DNA from: Neobacillus drentensis
GTDB taxonomy: Bacteria; Bacillota; Bacilli; Bacillales; Cytobacillaceae
Assembly (NCBI RefSeq): GCF_021560175.1
Contig: NZ_CP091110.1
Span: 5,504,001 to 5,568,000, forward strand
DNA: 64,000 nucleotides
Direction: 5' to 3'
In this document: piece after piece, positions 36,223 through 46,011 of the stretch
Position numbering within the stretch: the stretch's first letter is position 1
Layout of the letters: every line of letters begins with the position of its first letter
Position numbers and translations under genes: made by a program
The notes under the pieces: generated by a model
What the model was told of the DNA's origin: nothing
Seen by the model: the letters and a program-made list of their open reading frames with translations, nothing else
Databases searched by the model: none

Positions 36223-37485
36223 TGCTGTGATTTCACTTGGCTTTTTCGCTTCTTGGCGTTCTTCTTTTATAAAAATTCCGCCGATTAACCCGAGAAGTGA
36301 GAAAATAACTGGAATCATAAATCCATAATGATACCCCACACTTGCCGACGAAGCATGAAAGTGATCTAATACCTTACCAAAAATACTTGGCAGGAGTACC
36401 GCACTTAAAAAGCCCCCTGTATTGGCAAAGCCTGAAACGACACCGACTTCCCTTATATCAAACGACTTTCGAACAACCGCAAACGTTAACGAGCTGGAGC
36501 CATTCCCGTACCCAATCAGTAAAAAGAGAATGACAAGCATGTAGTAAGGCGGCTTTCCGCTAGAAAATAACACCAGCCAGCTGACAAACGCCAAAACATG
36601 GACCACGATAAACGGAACCTTAATCGAATCAAGTCTGCTTGAGATCCAGCTTGTCAGCGGTGCGCCCACTAAGGCGCCAATTAAACCAATCATAATGAGC
36701 TGGCTTGACTCTGAACGGGTCATATTATACACATGCATCCCATAAGGAACCGCCCATGAGCCAATAAATCCAACGTAGGTGCCCACTAATCCAAAGTGAC
36801 AAAAGAAGGCAGCCCATGCCTGACGGCTTGAAAAAATTCGCCGCAGCACGACGATTGTCTTTTCGCGCGGTTTCTTTTGTTTCACTTTTACAGCACTATT
36901 TTTAAATATTTGCTTGGACTTTTTTTCGAGGACAACGTATAACAGCACAGCGCTTAAAACTAAAACGATTCCTGTTATAAAAAAGGGCGTGCGCCAGCCT
37001 GACAAAGAAATCCACGCGGAAAATGGAACGGTTGCGAGCAAAAACCCAAAGCTTCCGGCCATTCCGGCGATGCCGAGTAAGCCGACGAATTCTCTGACTT
37101 TAAACCATTGGCTTAAAATCAAGACAAGGTTTACCCAAATCGTCGCATCCCCTAATCCCGCCAATAATCTCCCCAAAAGGAGAAAAAACGCATTCGGCGC
37201 GAGACTGTAAATTAAGGTACCAATCCCATTCAATAAGGCACCGATGATCAGGAAGAAATTCGGCCCATACCGATCAGAGAGAATGCCAATCGGAATTTGA
37301 AATCCTGCATAAGCTAGAAATTGTATACTTGTCAGCAATCCAATCGTGGCAGCCGTTAAGTTGAAATCTTTCATTAACTGGTCAGAAATCAAGCCCGGTG
37401 CTGTCCGCTGACTGACGATTAAAAAATAGGTAAATAAGACCGAGGCAAAAACGACCCATCTATAGTTGCTAGTTTGTTTTTCCAC
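36220..37485 (-). CDS. MFS transporter, substrate unknown
   Basis: A 421-residue major facilitator protein with about 12 helices. GTG start behind CAGGAG. ISDQLMKDF, YAGFQIPIGILSDRYGPNFFL (the A-motif region, residues about 58-78) and GLLAGLGDATIWVNLVLIL mark the N-terminal half; a basic central loop at about residue 190-210 separates two halves. Similar to organic-anion/cyanate-like MFS transporters; substrate cannot be assigned. Confidence 0.85.
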   Translation of the reverse strand: MEKQTSNYRWVVFASVLFTYFLIVSQRTAPGLISDQLMKDFNLTAATIGLLTSIQFLAYAGFQIPIGILSDRYGPNFFLIIGALLNGIGTLIYSLAPNAFFLLLGRLLAGLGDATIWVNLVLILSQWFKVREFVGLLGIAGMAGSFGFLLATVPFSAWISLSGWRTPFFITGIVLVLSAVLLYVVLEKKSKQIFKNSAVKVKQKKPREKTIVVLRRIFSSRQAWAAFFCHFGLVGTYVGFIGSWAVPYGMHVYNMTRSESSQLIMIGLIGALVGAPLTSWISSRLDSIKVPFIVVHVLAFVSWLVLFSSGKPPYYMLVILFLLIGYGNGSSSLTFAVVRKSFDIREVGVVSGFANTGGFLSAVLLPSIFGKVLDHFHASSASVGYHYGFMIPVIFSLLGLIGGIFIKEERQEAKKPSEITA

Positions 37486-37723
37486 TGTTCACGACTCCTG
37501 TTGTGATAAATTCTTTCCTATTATACTCCAATTTTGTCATAAGATTTTACTAATTTTAGGTGATGGCGTTTTCATTAAAAAAAATGATGAATTAGCCTCA
37601 GGGAGCTTCGTGTGTTAAAACATTCCTCTATTTTCCACCTCCCTCATTCTTTCAGAAAAATACAAAATATTTTTCAACTTCACGTGACAGACTTCGCAAA
37701 TAGGATTAAAATCATCATTAAGC

Positions 37724-37855
37724 GAGAAAAGCGGAAGCGCCTTGGTCAGCCCCGACCAGCATAAGGCGAGCCGGCCGAAAGGTTGCTTTTTAACCTTTTG
37801 GACGGATTGACTGTAGACCATCGAGGGGCTAGGCGCTGTAGCTAGACAGCAAGAA
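37724..37855. repeat. Dispersed repeat family A, copy 2
   Basis: AAAAGCGGAAGCGCCTTGGTCAG at the left and GGCTAGGCGCTGTAGCTAGACAGC at the right, with GCGAGCCGGCCGAAAGG and AACCTTTTGGACGG as complementary inner arms. The element can fold on itself. It lies in the 439-bp gap between the MFS gene and alaR; a second AAGGCGGAAGCGCC fragment follows at about 37855. Confidence 0.8.
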
Positions 37856-37924
37856 AGGCGGAAGCGCCTAATCAGGGACTAATGCTGGAAATAATTTGAT
37901 TTAAAGAAATAGGAGGACATCCAC

Positions 37925-38431
37925 ATGCATCTTAGCAGTGAGGAAATTGAAATTTTAAAAATCATTGAAGAAAATCACAAATTACCCATAGAATCCATCG
38001 CCTTAATGGCCATGTGCAGTGAAGAAACCGTGAAAGCGGCGATTGAAAAATTAGAACAAGCGCAAATCATCATCAGCTACCCAACCTTAATCGACTGGAG
38101 CAAAGTGGAAGGCCAAGAAAACGTTATCGCGATGATCGATGTAAAAGTAACGCCAAAACGCGGCGTAGGTTTTGATGAGGTAGCACAGCGAATCGGCCGA
38201 TTCCCTGAGGTAACATCCCTATACCTCATGTCCGGTGCCTACGACCTTTCCATCACCGTTGAAGGAAAATCCATGCACCAAATTTCCAATTTCGTGTCAG
38301 AAAAATTATCAACCATCGAAAACGTCATCTCAACGACCACCCACTTCATGTTAAAAAAATATAAACATGATGGCGTTATTTTTAAAAGTGAAAATGATGA
38401 TAAAGATCGCAGGATGGTGGTTACACCATGA
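37925..38431 (+). CDS. alaR: Lrp/AsnC-family regulator AlaR
   Basis: A 168-residue protein, ATG behind AGGAGG. An N-terminal winged helix-turn-helix (SSEEIEILKIIEENHKLPIESIALMAMC...VKAAIEKL) is followed by the RAM effector domain from about residue 60 (NVIAMIDVKVTPKRGVGFDEVAQRI, then SLYLMSGAYDLSITVEG). It overlaps alaT by ATGA. The pair matches B. subtilis AlaR-AlaT (YugG-YugH), where AlaR activates alaT. Confidence 0.9.
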   Translation: MHLSSEEIEILKIIEENHKLPIESIALMAMCSEETVKAAIEKLEQAQIIISYPTLIDWSKVEGQENVIAMIDVKVTPKRGVGFDEVAQRIGRFPEVTSLYLMSGAYDLSITVEGKSMHQISNFVSEKLSTIENVISTTTHFMLKKYKHDGVIFKSENDDKDRRMVVTP

Positions 38432-39633
38432 AGTACGAGCACTATCTATCCCAGACAGCCAAAGATCTGCAGCCCTCAGGGATACGAAAGTTTTTCGACC
38501 TTGCTGCCAGCATGGAAGGGGTCATTTCATTAGGGGTCGGTGAACCAGACTTCACTACGCCATGGAGCATTCGGGAAGCGACGATTCTTTCACTTGAGCA
38601 AGGTTACACATCTTACACAGCAAACGCTGGTCTGCTCGAATTACGAGAAGAAATTACCAACTACTTAATTACAAGATTCGGCGTACAGTATAATCCGAAA
38701 AACCAAGTGATTGTTACGATCGGAGCAAGCCAGGGAATCGACCTCGCCTTCCGTGCTATTTTAAACCAAGGCGATGAAGTTTTAATTGTTGAGCCTGCCT
38801 TCGTCTCTTACGGTCCATTAGTGGCGATTGCCGGCGGGACACCTGTTCCGGTTTCAACTTCACCAGAAAACGGGTTTAAAGTCACACCGGAACAAATCGA
38901 AGCGGCGATTACACCAAACACAAAAGCCATCTTACTGTGCTCGCCTAACAATCCGACTGGCAGTATGCTGACAAAAAATGAGCTGATTGAAATCGCCAGC
39001 ATCATCAAGAAGCACGACTTACTCGTGGTCTCGGATGAAATTTATGCCGAGCTTTCCTATGATGAAGAATTTTGCAGTGTTGCTGCAATCGAAGGCATGT
39101 ATGAGCGAACCATTTTAATAAACGGTTTTTCCAAAGGGTTTGCGATGACAGGCTGGAGATTAGGTTTCCTTGCTGGACCAGTTGAATTCGTCGAGGTTAT
39201 GTTAAAAATCCATCAATATACTACGATGTGTGCACCGCATATGCTTCAGCACGGAGCGATTGAGGCGCTTCGCAATACGTACGATGAAGTGATTTCTATG
39301 CGTAACAGCTATCGCCGCAGACGGAATTATATGGTGCAGACATTGAACCAGATGGGTCTCGATTGCCACAACCCAGGCGGCGCCTTTTATGTTTTTCCAT
39401 CAATTCGAACAACCGGCTTAACTTCCGAACAATTTGCCGAAGAACTGTTAGTGCAGGAAAAAGTCGCTGTCGTACCAGGTCATGTTTTCGGTGAAAGCGG
39501 CGAAGGCTATATTCGCTGCAGTTACGCCGCTTCCATGGAACAGCTTCAGGAAGCACTCAAACGAATTCAGCGTTTTATTCAGTCGAAGGGCGTTTCTACA
39601 AAAGAAGAAGCTATAAAAGTAGAAGTAGAATAA
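38428..39633 (+). CDS. alaT: Alanine transaminase AlaT (class I aminotransferase)
   Basis: A 401-residue PLP enzyme. GVGEPDFTTP, SPNNPTGSML, SDEIYAELSYD and the PLP lysine in NGFSKGFAMTGWRLG (K near residue 239) are standard. It is coupled to alaR. The B. subtilis homologue YugH is an alanine-pyruvate-type transaminase, so that activity is likely here. Confidence 0.9.
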   Translation: MKYEHYLSQTAKDLQPSGIRKFFDLAASMEGVISLGVGEPDFTTPWSIREATILSLEQGYTSYTANAGLLELREEITNYLITRFGVQYNPKNQVIVTIGASQGIDLAFRAILNQGDEVLIVEPAFVSYGPLVAIAGGTPVPVSTSPENGFKVTPEQIEAAITPNTKAILLCSPNNPTGSMLTKNELIEIASIIKKHDLLVVSDEIYAELSYDEEFCSVAAIEGMYERTILINGFSKGFAMTGWRLGFLAGPVEFVEVMLKIHQYTTMCAPHMLQHGAIEALRNTYDEVISMRNSYRRRRNYMVQTLNQMGLDCHNPGGAFYVFPSIRTTGLTSEQFAEELLVQEKVAVVPGHVFGESGEGYIRCSYAASMEQLQEALKRIQRFIQSKGVSTKEEAIKVEVE

Positions 39634-39639
39634 GAAAAG

Positions 39640-39912
39640 CGCAAGCGCCCTGGTCAGCGGCGTATGGCCTGGAGTGCTCCAACTGAGATAAAGGAAAGGC
39701 GAAAAGCGGAAGCGTCTTGATCAGGGGCGACAGGCATAAGACGAGCCGGCGAGAAGGCTGCTCTTTAGCCTTCTTGACGGATTGGCTTATGACCCCGAGC
39801 CCCTAGACGCTGGAGCTAGACAGCACGAAGAGCGGCAGCGAATCGATGTTGACCTATCGTAGGGCGGAGCGCGAAGGACACTAGCCGCTAGGGCGCTGGA
39901 GCTGGACAATTT
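39640..39912. repeat. Dispersed repeat family A, copy 3 (compound)
   Basis: A full unit at about 39700-39825 (AAAAGCGGAAGCGTCTTGATC ... CCTAGACGCTGGAGCTAGACAGC) is flanked by partial units at 39640-39690 (AAAAGCGCAAGCGCCC) and 39835-39912 (GCGCTGGAGCTGGACAATTT). It fills the gap after alaT. Confidence 0.8.
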
Positions 39913-39946
39913 TCAAAGTCTATTTTTTATACTTCTTAAGCTATAA

Positions 39947-40010
39947 AAAAAGAAACTGCACCCCTATGATTAGACACAGTCAAATCATCAAGAGTGCAGT
40001 TTTTTTGCGG
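39947..40010. terminator. Terminator of the ECF sigma gene (and possibly alaT)
   Basis: AAACTGCAC and GTGCAGTTT arms, with A7 on one side and T7 on the other, enclose a longer imperfect hairpin. Confidence 0.8.
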
Positions 40011-40018
40011 TAAAATGC

Positions 40019-40579
40019 CTATTCCATTGAATAACATCCAATCGTGCCCTGTTCAGTAAATTTTTCTCGAATGATTTTTTTTGCCCGATAAATGCGTACT
40101 TTGATAGTCCCCACACAAACTCTTAGGATTGTACTTATTTTTTGATAGGTTAAATTATAAAAATAGTATAAAATAATCGGTTCTTTATAATGCTTCGGTA
40201 AAGCCTGGATAATCTCTTTTAACAAAAACATATCTGAATGAATCAGAACTTCCGTCTCAACCGTATCTCGTTTGGAAAAAGCTAGTTCATCAAAATCATC
40301 CGTTAATACAGTAGTGTTGACATATTTCATTCGAAGATAATCCCGGCACTGATTGGCGGTGATCGAATATAACCATGATTTTAAGGCAGATTCCTCTTGT
40401 AAGGTATTCAGCTTCAAAAATACTTTTATAAGCACCTCTTGGATAATATCATCGACTATTCCCCAGTCCCCAATAAACTTAAAAGCAAATAATCTTAATG
40501 ACTGCCGATGCTCTATATTGATTGATTCCATCATGGAATCTAATTCTTGGCTGGACGTTTGTTCAAGCGGCTCTCTCAA
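40019..40579 (-). CDS. ECF RNA polymerase sigma factor
   Basis: A 186-residue sigma-70 family protein. TTG start behind AGGAGA. Region 2 (about residues 25-90) has FKFIGDWGIVDDIIQEVLIKVF and KSWLYSITANQCRDYLR. Region 4 (about 115-170) has ALPKHYKEPIILYYFYNLTYQKISTIL and GTIKVRIYRAKKII. No anti-sigma gene is adjacent; the nearest upstream gene is the beta-lactamase-like lipoprotein in the same direction, 218 bp away. Regulon unknown. Confidence 0.9.
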   Translation of the reverse strand: MREPLEQTSSQELDSMMESINIEHRQSLRLFAFKFIGDWGIVDDIIQEVLIKVFLKLNTLQEESALKSWLYSITANQCRDYLRMKYVNTTVLTDDFDELAFSKRDTVETEVLIHSDMFLLKEIIQALPKHYKEPIILYYFYNLTYQKISTILRVCVGTIKVRIYRAKKIIREKFTEQGTIGCYSME

Positions 40580-40797
40580 TTTACCAATTCTCCTATTTTA
40601 ATAATCTATATATTAACTATACTCTTAATTGAAAATATTGGAAATAAGGTAAGCGATGTTGTTCAATTACAAAAAATCGATAGGTAAGGTTCGTTAGCAT
40701 CGTTTTTTTGCATACTAGTTTTGAATAGAAAAAAGACGTGTGCCTAATTCACACGTCTTTTTATTCACTGGTTACGCCGTTTCTTAGTCCTCGTATG

Positions 40798-41811
40798 CTA
40801 GTGGATAATATTCTTTATATCGCTTGCAAGCTGATGAATATCGATGTTCTTGTCACGAACATTGAGCAAAATCACGATGATGGTATGATCCTTAAAAAAT
40901 ACATGCAGCGTTTCCCAGCCGCCAACAACGCCCCTGCTATAAACCTTATTGTCGTTAATGTAGACACCCTCTCCATACTTTGATTGAGGTCCAGGTTTCA
41001 GCATTTCCTGTAAACTCCGTTCAGTAAGGAGCTTCCCACTTAGTAACGCCTCATCAAACAAACAGAGATCAAGAGCCGTTGCATAGATATCCCCACAGCC
41101 GAATAGCTCAGCCATATTCAATATATTGACTGGCAGTTCATAATTCCCCGTCTTTATATAACCTTTTGAAGTAAAAGGCATCGGCCTGCTTTGCGTCATA
41201 AAACCGGAATGCTGCATCGAAGCTTTGTCAAAAATATTCTTTTGAATATAGTTATGTAGTGATTCTCCTGATGCTTTTTCAACGACAAGTCCTAACACGA
41301 AATAATTGATATCATTGTAATCCCACTTCTTACCGGCAGGATATTTAACGCTGATCCCTTTGAACATATCTTTTGATTTTCCATGGAAAAATAGATTCTC
41401 TTCAATTCCCGACGTATGGTTTAATAAATAAATTAGTTTAATACGGCGGCCATTTGGGAAATTAGGAATAAACGTTGATACCGAATCCTCCGTGCTCAGC
41501 TTTCCTTTTTCCTGAAGCTGCAAAATACTTGTGGCAACCAGCAATTTAGTGATGGAGCCAATGGGAAAAGTGGTGGAGGGCAGGTTCGCTCTCCCAGAAG
41601 CTCGATTGGCCAAACCAATTCCCTCGTTAAAAATCACCTTATCTTTCTTCACTACCGCAATGCTTCCGTTGACATGTTTGGAAAGTAGATAATCTCGAAT
41701 TCTTTGCTGTTCATTTTGGAGCTCATGCGTATTCCTTGCACCAATTTTTGGACTAAAGGAACAGCTTTGAGCGATTAAGAAAAGCGCTATAACAAGGTAT
41801 TTGAATTTCAT
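40798..41811 (-). CDS. Serine hydrolase, beta-lactamase/PBP-like lipoprotein
   Basis: A 337-residue protein. Signal peptide ends with a lipobox-like AQSC (Cys17). SxxK is at SITK (S86, K89), inside FPIGSITKLLVATSIL. The second motif reads YNDINY (Y165), where class C enzymes have YxN, so Asp replaces Asn at that place. A third-motif region is in SRGVVGGWETLHVF (no clear KTG). It is probably a D,D-peptidase/esterase-like enzyme on the membrane surface; antibiotic resistance is not implied. Confidence 0.85.
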   Translation of the reverse strand: MKFKYLVIALFLIAQSCSFSPKIGARNTHELQNEQQRIRDYLLSKHVNGSIAVVKKDKVIFNEGIGLANRASGRANLPSTTFPIGSITKLLVATSILQLQEKGKLSTEDSVSTFIPNFPNGRRIKLIYLLNHTSGIEENLFFHGKSKDMFKGISVKYPAGKKWDYNDINYFVLGLVVEKASGESLHNYIQKNIFDKASMQHSGFMTQSRPMPFTSKGYIKTGNYELPVNILNMAELFGCGDIYATALDLCLFDEALLSGKLLTERSLQEMLKPGPQSKYGEGVYINDNKVYSRGVVGGWETLHVFFKDHTIIVILLNVRDKNIDIHQLASDIKNIIH

Positions 41812-42099
41812 ACAATTCCAACTTCCCTTTAGTGTCCATGTGATTATTATGCATGAAAAGATAACTAAATATCAAAAATATGTGGAGCAAAACGAATGGT
41901 TTATTATTATTTCACCTTATTTATTTACCTTTTGTTTTTCCACTATATAAATTACAGGTTTGAAAAATTAAAAGCGTTAAGGAAGCCGATTACCGAAGAA
42001 AAGTAGCTTGTTATATTTTGGAAAGCCGTTGAGACCTATAAAAAACAAGCGTATAATAAAAAGATATTTGACATTAGATACGATCATAGGAGGAATACG

Positions 42100-43008
42100 G
42101 TGAAACAGGAAGGTTCAAGATCGATTGCCCTGCCGATGACGATTTCAATTATTGCGATTTCGTTTTCGGCTATTTTTGTGAAATGGTCAGACGCACCGGC
42201 CTCTATTTTAAGTATGTACCGGATGTGGTTTGCAAGTATCCTGATGCTGCCAATTGTTTGGAAAAAGCGTCAGGAATTTAGAAAAATTGTGAAACGAGAT
42301 TGGTTTTTTTTATTTTTTTCCGGCCTCTTTTTAGCGTTTCACTTTGTTCTCTGGTTCGGTTCGTTAAAGTTGACCACCGTCGCAAGTTCTACCATTATCC
42401 TGGCGCTCCAGCCGATTGTTTCGTTGGCGGGGGGATTCTTTTTATATAAAGAACGCACCACCCTTTCTGCCCTCATGACCATGGGCATCGCGATCATAGG
42501 GGCGATGATGATTGGCTGGGGCGACTTGGCTCTAAGTAAGGGTGCGATAATGGGGGATATCCTCTCATTTTTGAGTGTGATATCAGTTGTGGGTTACCTG
42601 TTAATCGGTCAATCAACGGTTAAAAAGGTCTCTCATTGGCTGTATAGTTTTTGCGTTTTTCTATCGGCAGCGATTGTACTGACCATCTATAATCTTTCGG
42701 CAGGTGTGGCAGTGACAGGATATCCTGCTAAGGAGTGGGGAATTTTTCTATTACTAGCATCCGTGCCGACCGTAAGTCATGTCATCAATAACTGGCTATT
42801 AAACTATGTAAATGCCACAACGATTTCCATGAGTATTTTAGGAGAGCCAGTCGGTGCGACAATCTTAGCCTTCTTCTTATTGGATGAAAACCTGGCGGGC
42901 TGGCAAATTGTCGGCGGACTGCTCGTATTAATTGGGGTCTTTTTCTTTTTGACTAAAAAACAGGAAAAAATAATCCCAGGAGTCGTCAAGGAAGGTAGTT
43001 TTAATTAA
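42100..43008 (+). CDS. EamA/DMT-family transporter
   Basis: A 302-residue membrane protein with 10 helices in two EamA repeats (about 10-140 and 150-290). GTG start behind AGGAGG. FSAIFVKWSDAPASILSMYRMWFA and LGEPVGATILAFFLLDE are DMT signatures. It probably exports a metabolite or drug; substrate unknown. Confidence 0.88.
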   Translation: MKQEGSRSIALPMTISIIAISFSAIFVKWSDAPASILSMYRMWFASILMLPIVWKKRQEFRKIVKRDWFFLFFSGLFLAFHFVLWFGSLKLTTVASSTIILALQPIVSLAGGFFLYKERTTLSALMTMGIAIIGAMMIGWGDLALSKGAIMGDILSFLSVISVVGYLLIGQSTVKKVSHWLYSFCVFLSAAIVLTIYNLSAGVAVTGYPAKEWGIFLLLASVPTVSHVINNWLLNYVNATTISMSILGEPVGATILAFFLLDENLAGWQIVGGLLVLIGVFFFLTKKQEKIIPGVVKEGSFN

Positions 43009-43035
43009 ATTCTTAGGTATTGAAAAAGGACGCAC

Positions 43036-45198
43036 CTAAGCGTCCTTTTTTTTAACGACAAGCCGTTCAATCCTCGTCCATACCTTGTTAAATTCCTCAG
43101 CAGAAAGGGGCTTACTAAAAAAATAACCTTGTCCCTCATCACAATCATGCTGCTGTAAAAAGACTAATTGTTCCCTTGTTTCAATCCCCTCAGCCACTAC
43201 TTTCAATTGGAGATGATGTGCCATCGATATAATCGTTTTGACAATCGTGACATCATGATTATGATTTAATTCCCTAACAAAGGACTGATCAATCTTTAAG
43301 GTATCAACAGGAAACTGTTTTAAATAATTCAATGAACTAAAGCCTGTTCCAAAATCATCAATACTAATCAGAACACCCAGCTTCTTTAATTCATGAAGAG
43401 TAGAAATCGTATGTTCAATATCGAAGGTCATACTTTCGGTAATCTCAAGCTCTAAATATTGCGGCTCCAAACCCGTTTCGCCCAGAATTTTTTCAACCGT
43501 CGCTACAATGCTTGCATGTGAGAACTGACGGGCCGATAGATTCACAGAGATAACGATTGGCGGTAGTCCGTTCTCCTGCCACTTTTTATTCTGACTACAC
43601 GCTTGACTGAGCACCCATTCCCCAATTGGAATGATTAGGCCTGATTCCTCTGCAACCGGGATAAACCTTTCCGGCGAGACCATGCCCCTTTTGGAGTGAT
43701 TCCATCGAAGTAACGCCTCGGCACCGAACATTTTCCCTGTTTGTAAATTCACTTTGGGCTGATAATGGAGGAACAGCTCCTTTTGCTTTAAGGCTTTGTG
43801 AAGTTCCAATTCCATTGTTAATGGGTCAAAATCACCTTCATACTTGATACAAGAATAATAACGATACGTCTTCTTCCCTGCCTTCTTTGCCTGATACATC
43901 GCAAAGTCCGCATGCTTTATCAGTGTAGCAACCGTTTCGCCATCCTCCTGAGCTAAACTGATACCGATGCTCGGAGAAGTATACACTTCCGTCGTGTTCA
44001 ATTTATACGGTGTGGATAAGGCTTCGAGGATTTGATTAGCTGCAGCACCCGCCCGTTCCCGGTCAGAATCAGTTAAAATGACGATAAACTCATCTCCACC
44101 CTGCCGAAAAATGAGATCCTTTTCCGTTAGGGAAGCTTTTAACCGTTCAGCGACCCTTTTTAAAAGCAAATCACCCATGGAATGACCTAATGTATCGTTA
44201 ATAATCTTGAAGCGGTCAAGATCAATAAATAGGATGGCAACCTTTTCAATCGGAATCGTCTCGTTTGCTAGAAGCGACTCTAACATGTTTCGATTGGGAA
44301 GCCCTGTCAAATAATCATGATAGGCCAAATGCTGAATCATCTCTTGATTCTTGATTTGCTCGGTGATATCTTTCGCAATTCCATACATACCGACAGTTTG
44401 TCCATCGACAATAATTGGGATCGTCGTGGTATCTAGATGAATGCTGTCTCCATTTTTCCGCTTCAGCCGGAATCGATTATTCTGCTGGCTTCCTCCGTCC
44501 TGAGTGGTTAAATGGAAGATTCGGATCGTTTCAGCTAAATCCTCTTCATGGATAAGTTCTGAAAAATTCTTATCCAGAAGTTCTTGGGGGCTATACCCTG
44601 ATAGGGTTTCGCAAACACCGTTTGCACTCGTAAATCTTCCCGCTAAGTCCAGCGAATAAACCGCATCAGAGTGGTAATCAAATAGTGATTTATAACGCTG
44701 TTCACTCATTTTGATTTGCTCTTGAAGACTCTTTTTCTCGGTGACATCACTTCCTACAGTCATCAGAGCTGGCTGTCCATTAAACATGATATTTGTCCCA
44801 ACTGAATCTACGAATATGGTTCTTCCATCTAATGTATGAAATCGATACTCACGGATCGCGACATTCTCATGTTTAGACAATCTTGTGAGGTTATTAATTA
44901 ATTCTACACGGTCTTCATCATGAATAAATTCAAAGATACTTTTTCCGAGCAGGTCCTGCTCATTGACAGCACCAAACAGCTTCATCGCAGCCTGGTTGGC
45001 AAAGATAATATGATTTTCTTGAAAAACAAGAATCGCCTTTGGAGATACCTCTACTAAACTACGGTAGCGGTGCTCACTTTCGATTAATTCCCGCTCTGTT
45101 TGTTTCCGCTTGGTTACATCTCGGACAGCCAACGTTATATATTTCCCTGCGATAATCAACAAAAGGATAATGAGTGTAAAAACAAAGATGACTTCCAA
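43036..45198 (-). CDS. Membrane PAS-PAS-GGDEF-EAL protein
   Basis: A 720-residue protein, TTG start behind GGGGGG. One N-terminal helix (residues 3-25). PAS 1 at about 38-150 and PAS 2 at about 165-285 (YKSLFDYHSDAVYSLDLAGR). GGDEF domain at about 295-455 with an intact FRQGGDEFIVIL. EAL domain at about 470-715 with AEALLRWNH, EITESMTF, DDFGTGFSSLNYLKQFP and GQGYFFSKPL. Both output domains look competent, so it may make or degrade c-di-GMP according to a PAS-sensed signal. Confidence 0.9.
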   Translation of the reverse strand: MEVIFVFTLIILLLIIAGKYITLAVRDVTKRKQTERELIESEHRYRSLVEVSPKAILVFQENHIIFANQAAMKLFGAVNEQDLLGKSIFEFIHDEDRVELINNLTRLSKHENVAIREYRFHTLDGRTIFVDSVGTNIMFNGQPALMTVGSDVTEKKSLQEQIKMSEQRYKSLFDYHSDAVYSLDLAGRFTSANGVCETLSGYSPQELLDKNFSELIHEEDLAETIRIFHLTTQDGGSQQNNRFRLKRKNGDSIHLDTTTIPIIVDGQTVGMYGIAKDITEQIKNQEMIQHLAYHDYLTGLPNRNMLESLLANETIPIEKVAILFIDLDRFKIINDTLGHSMGDLLLKRVAERLKASLTEKDLIFRQGGDEFIVILTDSDRERAGAAANQILEALSTPYKLNTTEVYTSPSIGISLAQEDGETVATLIKHADFAMYQAKKAGKKTYRYYSCIKYEGDFDPLTMELELHKALKQKELFLHYQPKVNLQTGKMFGAEALLRWNHSKRGMVSPERFIPVAEESGLIIPIGEWVLSQACSQNKKWQENGLPPIVISVNLSARQFSHASIVATVEKILGETGLEPQYLELEITESMTFDIEHTISTLHELKKLGVLISIDDFGTGFSSLNYLKQFPVDTLKIDQSFVRELNHNHDVTIVKTIISMAHHLQLKVVAEGIETREQLVFLQQHDCDEGQGYFFSKPLSAEEFNKVWTRIERLVVKKKDA

Positions 45199-45346
45199 GA
45201 TGGTCCCCCCAAAAACTTCTATCTATTAATAAATAGTATATCTGACTATACTCCTATAATGATACATATTGTTAATATAGCAAGAACCAGGTCTATTCAC
45301 ATTGTCAAATTATTTCCATAGTCGTTTACCTTGTTAAACATAGTAT

Positions 45347-45649
45347 AGTGGGTGTCCCAAAAGTATTTTTCTGGGGGCACCCACTAATTTATGCATTATA
45401 CTAGTCTGTTGATTTCCGTTCCAGGCGGCTTCGCTTTCAGCGGGCGTGCCGGGGAGCCTCCTCGGCGCTTTAGCGCCTGCGGGGTCTCCCCTGCCCCGTA
45501 CTCCCGCAGGACTTTGAATTTGCATCCTCGAATCTGCCCACGCACGAAGGAAATGCGATAGCATTTTCGAGGAGTCTTCGCCGCCTTCCGCTCCAATCAA
45601 CAGAGTGTTAGAAAATTATGCAACAACACCTTTTGGGTCAGCCTCTTTC
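45347..45649 (-). repeat. GC-rich dispersed element family B, copy 1
   Basis: About 300 bp. One end has the hairpin AGTGGGTGTCCC/GGGGGCACCCACT, the other reads CCTTTTGGGTCAGCCTCTTT. The interior has GGGGAGCCTCC, GCGGGGTCTCCCC and CGGAAGTACGGGG-type blocks shared with 53421-53659 in inverted orientation. No coding capacity is credible. Confidence 0.85.
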
Positions 45650-45656
45650 TGTTAAG

Positions 45657-45872
45657 TTAAGCATCCTGAACGATTGGCTGGTCAATGACATCACAATCAG
45701 GAGCATTTGTTGCACTACAACCGTTTATCGTAATAATTTGCACACCTGTATTCGCAGATCCTGAGCCGATCGCCGTTTTCGAAGCACTTTTCGGAGAAAC
45801 AAACAGTGCTCCGCCAAATTGAACTACCCCTCCGCTTACGGTATCAATTTTGACTGGGGGAATAAATGACAT
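45657..45872 (-). CDS. Spore germination protein, GerPF/GerPA family
   Basis: A 71-residue protein of the GerPA-F family (PF10676). VSGGVVQFGGALFVSPKSASKT and GSGSANTG are the characteristic blocks. ATG after AAAGGATG. GerP proteins sit in the spore coat and let germinants pass inward. It is a stand-alone copy and not a gerPABCDEF operon; the C-terminus contains NGCSATNAPDCDVID, which has two Cys not usual in the family. Confidence 0.82.
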   Translation of the reverse strand: MSFIPPVKIDTVSGGVVQFGGALFVSPKSASKTAIGSGSANTGVQIITINGCSATNAPDCDVIDQPIVQDA

Positions 45873-45972
45873 GGTTGAACATCCTTTACAGTTGGATTTC
45901 TTATCTTACCTTATGTCAGACTAGATTCTTGTGTGTTCGCGGCCATTTAGGCAGCCGGGTGTTTTTTGCAAA

Positions 45973-46004
45973 AAAAGGTACCACATATCTAATGCGGTAC
46001 CCTC
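45973..46004 (-). terminator. Terminator of gntP
   Basis: On the minus strand GGTACCGCAT and ATGTGGTACC arms (9 of 10 pair) are followed by T7, 8 bp past the stop. Confidence 0.85.
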
Positions 46005-46011
46005 TTTCCAT

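Noticed and set aside
40798..41811. True beta-lactamase
   Set aside because: SxxK is present but the YxN and KTG motifs are altered; a peptidase or esterase-like serine hydrolase is more likely.
45334..45600. Overlapping frames of 66 and 88 codons in the GC-rich element
   Set aside because: They follow the hairpin element of family B; the second copy at 53421 does not preserve the frames.
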